A stretch of 64,000 nt of DNA from Urophycis tenuis (lineage: Eukaryota > Chordata > Actinopteri > Gadiformes > Phycidae), in contig JAXIVH010000002.1 of NCBI GenBank assembly GCA_036785325.1, positions 1,351,182 to 1,415,181 on the forward strand. The letters are read 5' to 3'. This document shows, one piece after another, positions 1 to 24,117 of this stretch (its first letter is position 1; the number at the start of each line of letters is the position of its first letter). A model generated the notes under the pieces. That model was not told where the DNA came from and made no database searches. It saw only the letters and a program-made list of their open reading frames with translations. Both the position numbers and the translations under genes were made by a program.

Positions 1-398
1 ATTACATTTGCAACACCGACACTGAATTATGTGTTTTGTTGACTGCTATAGTGTTCCATTAACACAAGGTCCTCTGATCCTGCTTGTCAGGTATTCCTTT
101 GTGTACATAGACCAACATGGCCTTACCTGCACAGAAGAGCCTATGCAGCGTTGATGAATAATAAAGCTAATGTGTTCAGGACACTGGTCACAGTCCCCCC
201 CCCCCCAGGCCTTCCTTCCGTATAAAAATGGTACATACTTTTTTTGCATTTTGTCTTCCTGTTAATACAAGAGCATGCTCAGGACTTCGTCAGTTTCTTG
301 TGTACATAGCTGTGTCAGCTGCAGTTGGCATTCAGAAAGTCATTCGGTTACGGAGACCCAAGACACAGCCAGAAGCTCCTGACAACATGGCGTCGTAC

Positions 399-544
399 CT
401 TGGGATGTTTCAGCAGGTAGTCCTGACACATGGCCAACACTCTGTCTGGCTGCTGCTTCCCCAGGGTCAACACAGACTTCCTCACCTGCTCCTGAACCTC
501 TGCATCTTTGTCATTGGCTCCGTCAAGCAGAGCCAGCGTTATCT
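399..544 (-). CDS. MROH1-like HEAT-repeat protein, one exon (partial gene)
   Basis: On the minus strand an acceptor (TTTTTTATTCCAG, AG at 545-546) opens a 146-nt exon that ends at the donor AAG|GTACG (397-398). With one base carried from the previous exon it encodes ITLALLDGANDKDAEVQEQV followed by RKSVLTLGKQQPDRVLAMC and QDYLLKHPK. The pattern LLD-x(2)-DKD-x-EVQEQVRK-x(3)-LG resembles the N-terminal HEAT repeat of maestro heat-like repeat protein 1 (MROH1), a large cytosolic alpha-helical repeat protein. The other two frames are closed early by stops. Entry is phase 1 and exit phase 0. I could not place the exons on either side: the next one should lie beyond base 1, and the preceding one somewhere above 545. 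The family call rests on recalled similarity only. Confidence 0.55.
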
Positions 545-3028
545 CTGGAATAAAAAAGTATCAAGTAAAATCAATATTTACAGGTGCAAATTTTTATTAC
601 AGTGCTTCCTTAAAATACTACTGATTTAAGTACATTTTTCTGAAGTTTAGGTCAGGGATCAACCTCAATCATTTAAAGTACCATATATAAAACCTTGAAT
701 TTGTTATATGCAGCTTGTACCAGCTTGTATCAGAATGCATCACAGGATTCATCTTGGCCTGTTGGATTTCTTACATGTCAGGAATCTGACATGTAGGAAG
801 GTATCAGACCTTATATAGGGCAAGCAGTTTCTTTTGGGTCAAAACATCCTGAGTCATTTGTAATAACACAATGGCATAGTGTGAGCACCCCCTCCATAAG
901 GATCCCACTGTTGGAGAGAACGGCTTTGTTGCCCAGTGGTTCTGCTACACCAAACATCTCTCAACATGCCCACAGTCTCCCTGGGCCGTGAAGCCATTTC
1001 AAGCTGAATGTCCTGACACATTCAATAATGGTGTAGAATCAATGCACTGGTCCGAAAGGGTGCACAAAGCAACAGAGGGTGGTTGAAAAAAAGTCCTTCC
1101 CAAACACTGTGAGATAGGGCATGACTATTTAAAAAGGTGCAATGTACCCCTGGCAAAAGGACGAGGGAATGTCATATGGTGTTTTGCCACAGCATAATGT
1201 GAGCCTGTAAGCCATTTAAGACTGTAACTGTGATGTGAAGCACCATAGTACATTTATACATACACACACTAAATGTGACAACTGAAATTCCGGGTTGTGA
1301 CCACAGCAAATTAACTTAACAACATTAGACACACGGTGTTCTCTCTGCAGCGTAGCAGCATTCAGGACCAACGTAAACACAACGTATGCAATACATTTTG
1401 GAAGTAATGGCCTGATCAGCGGTCGATAGCGGCATATCCTGTGTGTACCAACCACCATGGCCTGTCTCCTACGCCCATGTGGAAGTACCTAAAGATAATC
1501 ATATCAGCCACAGCACCAAATGCTCTTGCTACTAAATGCTTTGTCATTCTTTTAGATAGACTGTATTCAATTCACAATGCTGCCCCCCCCCCCCCCCCCA
1601 AACTTCAACCTAGAAATATGAATACTTTCCACACATCTCTTCGAACACCTTGACAGTATCCCTGAATGCAAACCACGTGGACCTATTTCTTATCAAATTG
1701 TTGTTACGGCTCAGACTCAAAGAAAACCCCTAAGAGACAATTGCATGAACACTCACGTTCCACATCTGTCTCATCCATGGTGTTTGAGAGAAGGGGTGGC
1801 TGGGGGAGGTTGGACTCTTAAGACTGATGGGTGGGGACTCTCACGTGACCTGGATATAATGCATTTGTTAACAATGTACAATAAACAACAACACATCTAC
1901 TTTGTTAACCAATTATTTTGCGTTTCACATTGTACTTAGCTGCCCAGGAAAGACCTGTATCTGGCTATTTTACTTTGGCTATATTTTATGTTATATAGAG
2001 AAATATTAAAATGTTAAGAAATGTATTTGCAACAAAATGCTTTAAACCTATTTCTATCTCGCTCTATCTTTATCTACAACAATCTGCAACACTTTCAACA
2101 CAAGTAAAAACACTGAATTTAGTTTGTGTTTTAATTGAATGATGTTGAATTAAAGGTGATGGTACAAAGTGCATACATACACTACGATACCTTATAATCA
2201 CCTGACTTGCAACAATATGGTCAGGTGACTTGGTTTTAGTTTAGTAAACAGCTGCAATAAATGCTGCAGTGACAATGTTTTGATATTACCATCCTACTAC
2301 CCCATCAACTATCACACCAAGATACAGATATTCACAGGCAACATGAACATCGTTTAGTTCATCAGTTCAGATCAGTACATTCGCGACTCGAAAGATTACT
2401 CTAGTCATAAATTGTCAAATGACACATCTTCCAGTATTTGCTCCAACAAGGTGTATGCTGCAGAGTGCTGCTACTGGACATAAGTTAGCTAGCACAGCCC
2501 ATGATCTCAGCACTAGTAGCTACGGAAAACCTAGCATCGTTTTAGCACAGATACAAGATAAAAACCGGGGGGAAAGCCTCCCGGTTGACAAGTTCCTACC
2601 AGTCGCCAGTCGGCTACCACCAACAAAAAGAAGGTAACCCTTTCACGTCGGCTCTGAGTTTCCGCTCGGCATAGGTGTTGTGGTCCAGCAGAACACTGAC
2701 GGTACCCTGTGTCCCCCCTGTTGACTGCAGGTGTCAACACACTGGGTCATGTGCCTCGAGTCAGCAGGAAGGCATCAAGCGGTGGGCGGGGCCTCTGGTC
2801 ACAGAGCACAGAGCTAATGCGCATAGAACATGCATAGAACGGGTAGTTCAACACTGACTTCAATATATTAATTTCTGCTCATTGTGAAGAGGAAAATTAA
2901 GATTATAGTCAAACAGTAGACTCTCATCCTCAAAGTCCGCTAGAATAAATATACAATTAATAGAAAGAAAGGTTTTCTGAGCACAAATTACTGACCCACG
3001 TTTTTCTTTTCTTTTTTATTGTTTCTGA
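545..3028. other. Intergenic or intronic stretch, no supported gene
   Basis: This is AT-rich single-copy-looking sequence with short C runs (190-206 falls just before it, 1582-1599 inside it). I see no ORF with recognisable protein similarity. One exon-like segment on the minus strand (about 2646-2732) is discussed among the findings but is not supported well enough to annotate. Confidence 0.4.
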
Positions 3029-3825
3029 CAGAGGTGTATAAAGTACATGAAAAAATAACTAAGTAAAAGTATAAGTACCATGACTGAAAATGACTTTGGT
3101 AAAAGTTAAAGTCACCTAACGGAAAATTACTTAAGTAAAAGTCTTAAAATAGCTCACATTTAATGTACTTAAGTATCAAAAGAATCTTGTGAAAAAATAT
3201 ACTCAAGTATCAAAAGTAAAAGTACAAGTATTTTAATAGTATGCATGAAAAGAAGAAAAACAACCCAAAATTATTCTCCCCTTGTTTTTTATTTAACTTT
3301 TTCAGGTGAATGAAATGTTGTATAGAATACCACTCAAAAAATAAACAATGTCTTTAACATTTAACATAAGAACCACTTTTTCGCTCTTTAACTATGTTGG
3401 GGGAATCCTCATGAGCTGAGGCACAGTAACACCACACAAACAAAATTTCTGGTTCAAGTGGAGAAGTTGAACTTGCGGTTAATCCTCAGCAGAAGCTGAT
3501 TTTGAAAAGTGTCCGCAGCTAGCCGTGCTCATTTTGGGCTTTTTGGGCCCACATTTACCTTCAACTTTGCGAGAGTACTGTACATGGTTCTTCTCGTCCT
3601 CTCGGACCCGCACATTCCAGATAATTCTTTGACTATTTTAATTTGGAAATTTACTTTGACAAATGTCAAAGTAACTAAGTAAAAGTATATTTTTTTAACT
3701 TTTAAATGTAGTGAAGTAAAAGTAAAAGTCCTGATTAAAAAAAAAACTCAAGTAAAGTACAAATCCTCAAAAAAATACTTAAGAAGTGTAACGAAGTACA
3801 TCTACTTAGTTACTATACACCTCTG
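3029..3825. mobile_element. Non-autonomous Tol2-like hAT element
   Basis: The 797-bp block begins CAGAGGTGTATA and ends TATACACCTCTG, a perfect 12-bp terminal inverted repeat of the CAGAGGTG type used by Tol2 and relatives. The subterminal regions are full of AAGTA/TACTT motifs (for example 3110-3200 and 3660-3810), as in Tol2 ends. There is no transposase ORF, so the copy would have to be mobilised in trans. An 8-bp target duplication is not evident (gtttctga on the left, ataaatat on the right), which suggests an old copy or altered flanks. Confidence 0.75.
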
Positions 3826-4389
3826 ATAAATATTAAGCTGTAAAAATAGGTGTATTCACAAGCAATGTAGGCCTATAATGTTCAGTGCAATACAAGTGCT
3901 ATTTCCAAATACAAAAAAACTCATCATCACACCTTTATCTTTTAACTGCTTAATCATAACATTGTTACACAAAGCAATAGCGACAGGTTCAGCTGTTACA
4001 AGCAAACATTGCTTTGCTTGATTCAAATTTTCATGACTAACATTGTATTGTTATCCTATGGAATATTAGTTTAGAAAGGAACAATGCATAACATCAGTAA
4101 AGGCAAGATAATCGTGTTCCATATTAGTTATCTTCGGTATTTGAAATGAACTGAATCAGGAGCCACAGTAATGTCTGACACACACTAGATAAATCATGAT
4201 CCTAACCAGGATCAGAATAGTCAATAAATACATTGTTATGTTATGTAGATACATGTACAACAGAGCAGCCTTTTTTGCTTTTGTTCTAATGCATGATTCA
4301 TGTATCATGCACAAAATTGCACAATAATGTTCAATGTTTACAGCTGCTGATGCACAATGCACATTTACAATTTCATTTCATTCACATCT

Positions 4390-4625
4390 TCTAAATTTTA
4401 TATTTCTATTTTATTTTTCTTTATTTTTATTTTATATATTTTTATTTTTTATTTTTATTTTTACTTGTACAGTTTATTCTATTTAGATTTTATACATTAT
4501 TTATATATGGTATCCAGTGTGGGCAGCAAAGTAAGCATTTCATTGTTCAGGGAAACAAACGTGTTTCTTTACTGCACACATGACAATAAAACCTTTGAAT
4601 CCTTGAATCCTTGAATCCTATCATA
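4390..4625 (+). mobile_element. 3' end of a non-LTR retroposon
   Basis: A T-rich run (4395-4500) is followed by a tail with ACAATAAAACC and three tandem TTGAATCC units (about 4583-4619). A short tandem tail after an AATAAA-like motif is characteristic of L2/CR1-type LINE or LINE-tailed SINE insertions in fish. No protein-coding part remains. Confidence 0.45.
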
Positions 4626-5291
4626 ACAGCCCGGGTTCCTATAAAAAGGCATATTGTCGATGTCCATTGACCACTGCCGAAAGAGACTTCTGTTCCATCT
4701 TGAGTGCAACTGAATTGTCTGAGGGCATCAATCGGCCTATTGTCGCCAAGGCCTTTCAATCAATGAATTTCAATGGATGGCCAGGATGAACCCGACGTGT
4801 GTTCCTGAAAGATTGTGTTATCATGTCCAATGGCCAACTTCACACCTCCATGGTTGGCAAGTCTCCAAAGTGTTTCCTGAAGAAAGGAAATCACATCATC
4901 ATCATTGTTATTATTATCATTGTTAGTAGTAGTAGTAGTAGTAGTAATAGTTGTAGCAACATAAGTAGAATCAGAAATCCTAGCATGTTGTATGAATATG
5001 CATGCATGCGGCAGAAACATTATTCATGTTCAAAAAGTAATAAACTATAGGGAGCCAGGGAGGGTGAGGGGCATAGACATTGCTGTGAATGGGGGAGCTG
5101 AATTACCTGGATAAAAAAACACTATAATGTCTACATTTCTATATTTTATATTAAACATATGATATCATTTAATATGAACATAAAAACAACAGATGTGTTC
5201 TTATTCCATTTCCTTGTGTTCCGTAGTTCTCTATGACGTTTGTGTTTTCCGCGTGTTTTGTTTCAGTCGATAATAGCAGTGAGCGACCACC

Positions 5292-17412
<12,121 letters not shown>

Positions 17413-17657
17413 AATCTTCACTGGCCTTTTTTATCAATTACTAATTAATCTATTTATCTCACTTCAATCTTTTTCAAATCTAAAATCCACACAAAAGAAT
17501 GCTGTGTAAAACAAAAATGAAAGCAAAAATGACTTTGAACAATTGGCCAAATAGTTCCGTGACTAATCTGCAGGGTGAAGAAGACCTGTGTGTGGTCAGC
17601 CACTGTTGTTGCTCCTGCAGCCTCTTAGCTCTCCACCAGGCACAGAACCCACAGGGG

Positions 17658-17665
17658 CTTATATA
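17658..17665 (-). promoter_or_regulatory. TATA box of the NCAM-like gene
   Basis: The minus strand reads CACCTATATAAGCCCC, a match to TATAWAAR. It lies about 250 bp upstream of the ATG at 17412 and predicts a start site near 17627-17635. The intervening 17413-17630 is the likely 5' UTR with no intron needed. The same sequence is less good as a TATA box on the plus strand. Purine-rich GAGA repeats (17751-17857) lie just upstream. Confidence 0.5.
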
Positions 17666-18037
17666 GGTGCTCCAGAGGACAGGGGAGATGGCCAGGCAGA
17701 CATGAAGGGGGGCTTGAGATGGGCGAGGGAGGATGAGTGTGAGGGGGGAGAGTGAGAGAAAGAGAGGGAGAGAGGAAGCTGGAGAGAGAGACAGAGTGAG
17801 AGAAAGAGAAAGCAAGAGAGGGGGGAGAGAGGAGAGAGAGAGCAAGTGAGAGAGAGACTATCTACTCCAGCATCTCTGTCTCTTCTCCACATGGCCATCT
17901 TCTGTACACATAACGATGGCGACATTGAGAAAATCTGGAGCCACAAGCTTGAAATCAGTCAGCAAATAGGGGGTGTTTCTTCCCTGCTATGGAAGAAACA
18001 TCCTGATGGTCCTGTTTTAACAGGAGGATACGTGTGG

Positions 18038-18150
18038 AGCGGCAGTAGCTCAGTGGGTAGAGCAGTGACAGAGCGGGTCGTCCACTAACCCTAGGGTCGG
18101 GGGTTCGATCCCCTTGATCCCCCTCCTCTAACTGTCCACATGTCGAACCC
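18038..18150 (+). mobile_element. tRNA-derived SINE fragment
   Basis: The block starts GGCAGTAGCTCAGTGGGTAG, which contains an A box, and has GGGTTCGATCCC, which contains a B box, about 45 bp further on. The body continues CTGTCCACATGTCGAA, typical of the fish V-SINE/HE1 group. It is a polymerase III retroposon rather than a tRNA gene, because the acceptor stem does not pair and the sequence runs on. Confidence 0.65.
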
Positions 18151-18752
18151 CACAAATGCAGTGATTGCTTAGGGCAAATGTCTCTGCTAGATGCCCCTTT
18201 ACACTGTCACAGGATCATTGTTATTTGCAGGAGAAGTCAAAATGGACTAAAACAGATCACAACATTTGAGCTTTTAGTGAACCACCCTATGTCCTGCATC
18301 AGAATAGATCGCATCTCTAAGTCTTCTACTGATCTTCAGCATCAGATCAGTGAAGAGACACGCCACACCCAGTGGGTGCTAATCACTGTGTACACAAAAC
18401 CATGGAGAGACAGACTGACTGGCTGAAATAACATATGCACACGCACATACAGACACACACACGCACACACACACACACAGGAGACCGTAATCATCAGTCA
18501 TTTCAACACTCTGAACTGGTATGAACTCTGGTTGGTTTGTGTTGCTTGTTATGGTCATCGCTCATTAATCATGATGGAGACTAAAGATGTCCGAGGTTAG
18601 CATCATTTTAGACTTCAAGCTCCAATGCACCAATGTCCAAATGTCCACAACTTTGTTTCCACCGTCACATATTTATACGTAGAGACACTGTGAATACAAA
18701 TCATGAAAGAAAATTTGATGAAAAAGAAAAACAACAAAAAGACAGATAGAAA

Positions 18753-18754
<2 letters not shown>

Positions 18755-18836
<82 letters not shown>
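18755..18836. repeat. (CA)n microsatellite
   Basis: This is a run of about 41 CA units, preceded by an A-rich stretch. Confidence 0.95.
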
Positions 18837-18839
<3 letters not shown>

Positions 18840-19497
18840 TTATCATGTAAGACATTTCAACTCTGTGACCCGACTTAAACTTTAGTTTGTGCATCAGAAG
18901 TAAACAGTTCACTTGCAGTCCACTTTCATCACACATCACTTTAATGTCAGATACATCACCTTCATCTGAGCGAGTCTGTTTCATCTGTTTCACTGCTTCA
19001 CTGTTGATGGGTATGAGGAGTCAGCACCCGCCGATTCATTTCTGATACTAACAGAAAGGTGATATTTGATTTTTCACTGAGGCGTCTTGAGAACATCAAC
19101 GCACAATTGCTATATATTTCTAATCTGCAAGAGAGCTGTACAAACTCAGTTTTTCTAAATGCTTTTCATATTTGTACAGCCACGTGATTCAGTGGAATGA
19201 CAATGTTATGACTTTGGTAAAACTTTGCCATCTATAGGTCTCTTTATGTGATCACGACACTGGACACATCATTGTACAACAGAGCCATCCATGATGCTCG
19301 AGGTATGCCTTGGGACTCAAACCTATCTTCTCTTAATTCTCTTACAATGTCAAAAACTAATGCATTGAGAAAATAGGGAGGTGTACATGATCTCAGTTGT
19401 AAATTGTGTTTTATGTTTTTTTTGTGATCTACTCATTCTCATGCAAAGTAATAATCACACCTAATCATATACATACACAGAAACAAATATACTCACA

Positions 19498-19504
19498 CAT
19501 GCAC

Positions 19505-19575
<71 letters not shown>

Positions 19576-19612
19576 CACACACACGCACACACACACACAC
19601 GCACACACACGC
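19498..19612. repeat. (CA)n microsatellite with CG interruptions
   Basis: CA repeats are interrupted several times by CGCA, which indicates an older array than the pure tracts nearby. Confidence 0.9.
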
Positions 19613-19730
19613 TGTCTCTCACAACTCTTTGATGTCACGTTGCTGCGTGACAGCTAACACTCGTCAGGGCACTATGTCCGCTGGTGTCTATTGGCTAGGC
19701 GCCAGCAGGCCACTCCCTCGCCCCTTTGTT

Positions 19731-19813
19731 GGCCTATCAGTGGCTGCGTAGTGCTGCGGGTCCATGGAGGCTGCCTATCAGTGGCTGCGTAGTGCTGCGG
19801 GTCCATGGAGGCT
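19731..19813 (+). repeat. 41-bp tandem duplication
   Basis: The unit GCCTATCAGTGGCTGCGTAG with the following TGCTGCGGGTCCATGGAGGCT occurs twice in tandem without a visible difference, and a partial third start (GCCTATCAGGCTG) follows. Confidence 0.85.
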
Positions 19814-20463
19814 GCCTATCAGGCTGACTATCAGAAGGCCTCATTTTGGTCCATTACCCCGGAGTGTGCAGCTAATGACGGCTATTACCCCCAGTGACAG
19901 CCCCAATCGGGACTCTTTTCAGTCGCCGGCTGCCAGTTTAGACTAATCACACCCACGTTTTTCTCCAGACACACACAAATATGAACACACACACACACTC
20001 AAATACATACCATGTTGCACTGTGACATATCCATTACACAGCATGGTTGTTGAATGTGTAGCAAGTCACTTTACAATGTGTAGTGATTGTAGTCAGACTC
20101 TTGGAGCAAGGTCAGCGGACCTTGCAAGGACCGCACACACACACACACACACACACACGTGATGATGGCTTTAAACAGCCAAGTACTTGGTGAGGCTGCA
20201 CACCTGTTGTACATTGAGCAATCAAAGTGACGGGGCAATGTTGAGCACCAGCTCATTTATCACTGTCAGTCAAACCCTACAATATATACAGGTTGACAGC
20301 GTGGCCTCCTTGGGTCCTGGTCTGGAGGAGCCCAGCCCCCGAGGTGGAGAGTGGCCGTCACCTAGGTGAGGTGTAGCAAGGACACTTATGCACACTCCTA
20401 GGGACAGACAGTGGAGGCCTGACTCTTACGTGCATGCCTTGAAAACAAATGCAACCTATCTAT

Positions 20464-21827
20464 TGTAATTTACACGGGGGTTTTTGCTGGACCACTTTAT
20501 CCAGGACGGCAACTCCGGTCAGAGAGTAGACGCAGACACAGGGAACAGTTTGTTTAGTTAGTTTATAGGTCCAAAGGGTGAGTGACATCAATTACATCAA
20601 CTTGATATGAGCAATGGATGAACAATGACGGAATGAATGACTGAATGGACGGATGAATAAATGTATGACTAGATGAATGGCTAGATGAATGGTTAGATGA
20701 ATGAATGGTTTTTCTGCAAAACAGAACAAGAAATAAACAAACAGTTACAATGACGTTTGCATGCTATACTACAATATTCCAACACCAGGCTTCAGCACTT
20801 AGCACCTGAACATCCCACAAATACTATATGAACATACATAAAATAATATACACATTAACAGAGTGCAATACAACAGCTGACCCTGGCGGGGCAGAGCGAC
20901 GCACACATATGCACATGTCCACACGAGGCGCAGGGTTATACAATAGCTGCCCACTAGTGAGCGTCCACTGACTCCGTGTCCGCTGCGTCGTGGGTGCGGA
21001 ACGGCTCCGTCATCCGCCAGCCCTCGCAAACGATACACAGAGCTTCTATTTTTGACGGACGCCGGAGCACGGCGCATCAAATTCGACTCGTTCGAGCAGG
21101 AAGTCGTGCACAGATACAAAATAAAACATCCGACTTATTTTCAAAATAAAATACCTCTGGTTCTCAGCGGATCATATTTCACCAATTTAATACGTCATAA
21201 TGAGCGGGGAGTGGACAGACCTGAAGTCAACAGGTCAGGTTCGAGGCGGCTTTTCACCTCGACATCATGGATGAAGACTGTCTAATTATGGGTGTTCAAA
21301 ATCACCCAGTGATTTTTGACCAGTCAAATCCTTTTTACAAGGATAACGATCTTCTTCTACTCCTGACTATGGAATGGACTCAAAAACATTGTAAATGCTT
21401 TGTGGTTCTCGTCCGGTTATATCGCGTGATTATGCGTCAATTCACGAGATCTCGTGCGCCCTCGGACAGCTGTCACAACAGGCGGACCCGCAACGGAGCG
21501 GAGCACGGACGGAACCAGTGTGTGTTGACGGAGTTGAAGTATGCAGCCGTTCCGCATACCCTTCACAAACGCATTCTATCGGAGCAGGAGAAAGCCGTGG
21601 CGCAAACAGCTTGAGGCAGCCCTGTACACCTAGTAAACGCTAGGACCCTACGGCGCTACTTGGGCTGTCCTAAGTGCCTGAATAGAAATCCCCAATATAT
21701 ACATATATGATATAACAAGCTGCTATACATGGAATTTACAATATATATATATCCGATCTAAAACTAACAGGGAATTTACAATATATATATATATATTTGA
21801 ACTAGAACTAGCAGGGAATTTACAACA
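20464..21827 (-). mobile_element. Candidate 3' LTR of the BEL/Pao element
   Basis: On the minus strand a G-run (21829-21849, a possible polypurine tract) is followed by TGTTGTAAATTCCC, a plausible LTR start. A plausible end is GTGTAAATTACA at 20464-20475. The inside has three partial repeats of a GGAATTTACAATATATA unit (21729-21827) and an ATGAATGG-rich stretch (20627-20710). The 5' LTR is absent, so neither end can be confirmed here. Confidence 0.3.
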
Positions 21828-21879
21828 GCCCCCCCCCCCCCCCCCCCCCTGAATAGCATGGCTATTATGTAGTGTGCAA

Positions 21880-23270
21880 TTAAATTCCCTGAGGTGCCAC
21901 AGAAGCCCCTGGATCGGCGTCGTCATCTGGAACCGCTGGGAGCCGGACAAGGCATGCTACTGGTCGCAGGTACGTCTTGTTCCTCACTTGGACCTCAGCC
22001 GACCGAATGCATCCATCGGCACTGGCATTCAGCTTGACCACCTTCCCCACGGGCCAATGAGCGCGTGGCAGCTGAGGGTCGACGATCATCACGACACTGT
22101 CCTGGAGGAGATCATCAGTGGGTTGGCGCCACTTCTGACGGACTTGAAGACGGTAGGTAGCTCCACCATAATTTGACAAAGACGCCACCGTCTCCTGGTG
22201 AGTGTGTCCGGAGCGTAGGACACTTGTGGCAGGGAGGCGTCCCACCGCCCCATCAGCAACATGTTTGGCGTCACAGGATCCAGATCAGCAATGTCTGACG
22301 ACACGTATCCTAAAGGCTTGGAGTTAAGGATGCCTTCCACCTCGATCAGGACTGTGAGCAGAACTTCTTCTTGGAGAGACTGAACGCCAATCACTACCTG
22401 CAGAGCTTTCTTGACGGATTGTATCTCACGCTCCCAGGCACCACCAAAGTGAGGAGCTGCTGGTGGGTTGAACTTAAACTTGATCTGTTGCTTGGCCAGT
22501 CTCTCCTGCAGCTGTGGCTCCATTGCAGCAAACGCTTCCTTCAGCTCTCTCTCCGCACCTCGGAGGTTTGTTCCCTGATCAGAGAGAACCTCGAAAGGGG
22601 TGCCTCTACGTGCAATGAATCGCCTCAATGCTAGGAGGAAGGCATCGGCATCGATACCATTCGGCAGATCCAAGTGGACACATCGAGTGGTGAGACATTT
22701 GAATATGACACCCCATCGTTTCTCCCTGCGCCGCCCGACCTTGATGACGTATGGTCCAAAACAATCCACTCCCGTCGAGAAGAACGGAGGCCTGAAGATC
22801 CGCAGGCGGGCCGGCGCTAGGTCCGCCATTATTGGAACCACTGGCTGCCCTCTCCATTTATTGCACTCCGCACAAGTCCTCTGATGGTGCTTGATAGCCT
22901 GTCTCCCACGCAGAACCCAGTATTTGCGCCTCATCTCGGCGAAGACCCTATCGGGCCCTGGGTGGAGTAGGCGTGCATCCACGTCCTTGATGAGGAGTTT
23001 CGTTATTGCATGGCAGGGATCGAGAACTATAGGTTGGACGTCAGTAGAACATGAGGTGTCCATACGACGAAAGCGTCCACCGACTTGGATAAGACCCATT
23101 GTCGGATCCATCTCCAGTGTAAGCGTACTAAGCTTACTGCTTGGCAGGGCTGGTTTGCCAGCCCTGAGACACTTAATCTCCTCTGGAAAGCAGCCCGCTT
23201 GAATGGCCTTCAGCAGGAGGGTTTCGGCATCAAGAAGGTCCGGTTGAGGTAAGGAGGGGTCAGCTTTCGA
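21880..23270 (-). pseudogene. BEL/Pao integrase and DUF5641 region
   Basis: The integrase part has a degraded zinc-binding region (LLHPGPDRVFAEMRRKYW, then HHQRTCAECNKW), GVDCFGPYVIKVGRRREK (first Asp), EVLSDQGTNLRGAE (second Asp) and PHFGGAWEREIQSVKKALQ (Glu). The DDE triad is therefore present. The second half of the C-terminal domain (DSVVMIVDPQLPRAHWPVGK, then LRPVACLVRLP) is in a different frame from about 22150, so there is another frameshift. The end near 21880 precedes the G-run. Confidence 0.78.
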
Positions 23271-24057
23271 ACTGTGTGACGTCTGGTGTTTGAGGTGCCA
23301 GACTCGTCTGTGTGAGACCGCAGAAGATACTTTGCTTGAGCTCAGCAGCATCTTCTGGCTCTGTGGAGGTGGGAGGCGATGGCCAAGTTGTAGGAGGACC
23401 ACGGAGGAATGACGGCCCTTGAATCCACCGATTTGGTGCCGCCAGCTCAGCCAAGGTCTTGCCACAGGTGAGATCGTCGGCCGGATTGTTGGCCGAGTCC
23501 ACATACCGCCAGGTGTGCAAGGCCGTCAGGTCCTCAATCTCTGAGACTCTGGTTCCAACGAAGACCTCGAATCTGCAGGACTCGGATGTCAGCCAGGTTA
23601 AGACGGTCGTGGAGTCAGTCCAAAGGAAGGTCTGTGTGATGCTCAAAGTGAGCTCTCGATGGATGAGGGAGGACAGCTGGGCTCCTGTCAATGCTGCACA
23701 GAGCTCTAGTCGTGGCATCGACTGCTGGCGCTTGGGGGCCACCCTAGACCTTGCCATGACGAATGAGACATGGACAGTGTCATCACTCGTCGTTGTGAGG
23801 TAGGCTACCGAACCGTATGCTTGTTCGGAGGCATCACAGAAGACATGCATAGCATAATCTGTGGCTTCAGTGGTAACGTCCTGTGGTGCATAGGTTCGCG
23901 GTAGGGAGATATTTGCCAGCTCAGGGAGTTCCCTCTCCCAACTGGACCAGGCCTCGAGGATGTCCGGAGGAAGGTTTGGGTCGTCCCAGCTCCTCTTCTT
24001 CGCCCACAGTTTCTGGACGAGAACCTTGGCCCGCGTTGTGTAGGGAATGATGACTCT
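23262..24057 (-). pseudogene. BEL/Pao RNase H domain fragment
   Basis: The frame starts at VIIPYTTRAKVLVQ and includes AMHVFCDASEQAYGSVAYL, with the first RNase H Asp. It continues PRLELCAALTGAQLSSLIHR (Glu), FLWTDSTTVLTWL (second Asp) and WRYVDSANNPADDLTCG (late acidic motif). All four RNase H acidic positions appear present. It ends TPDVTQFES at a stop, while the integrase part continues in another frame from about 23270. Confidence 0.8.
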
Positions 24058-24117
24058 CAAGGTGCTAGCCAGACAATATGATCCTCAAGAGGATCATATT
24101 GTCTGGCTAGCACCTTG
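24058..24117. repeat. Perfect 60-bp palindrome inside BEL pol
   Basis: Arms of 29 bp (24058-24086 and 24089-24117) are exact reverse complements around an AA spacer, starting CAAGGTGCTAGCCAGACA. The minus-strand frame reads VLASQYDPL up to the centre, then an inverted copy of its own codons, and resumes as VIIPYTTRAKVLVQ. BEL elements normally have DPLG directly before the VIIP-type block, so about 29 bp of inverted sequence was inserted. Confidence 0.95.

Larger units (their letters stand above)
18151..20463. other. Intergenic stretch with microsatellites, no supported gene
   Basis: It contains CA arrays at 18755-18836 and 19498-19612, a shorter one at 20136-20158, and a 41-bp tandem duplication at 19731-19813. 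I see no ORF with protein similarity. Confidence 0.6.

Noticed and set aside
18040..18115. Possible tRNA gene
   Set aside because: A- and B-box sequences are present, but the stems do not form a proper cloverleaf and the sequence continues into a SINE body.
22371..22884. Plus-strand ORFs across the BEL integrase
   Set aside because: They are shadows of the minus-strand pol reading frames.
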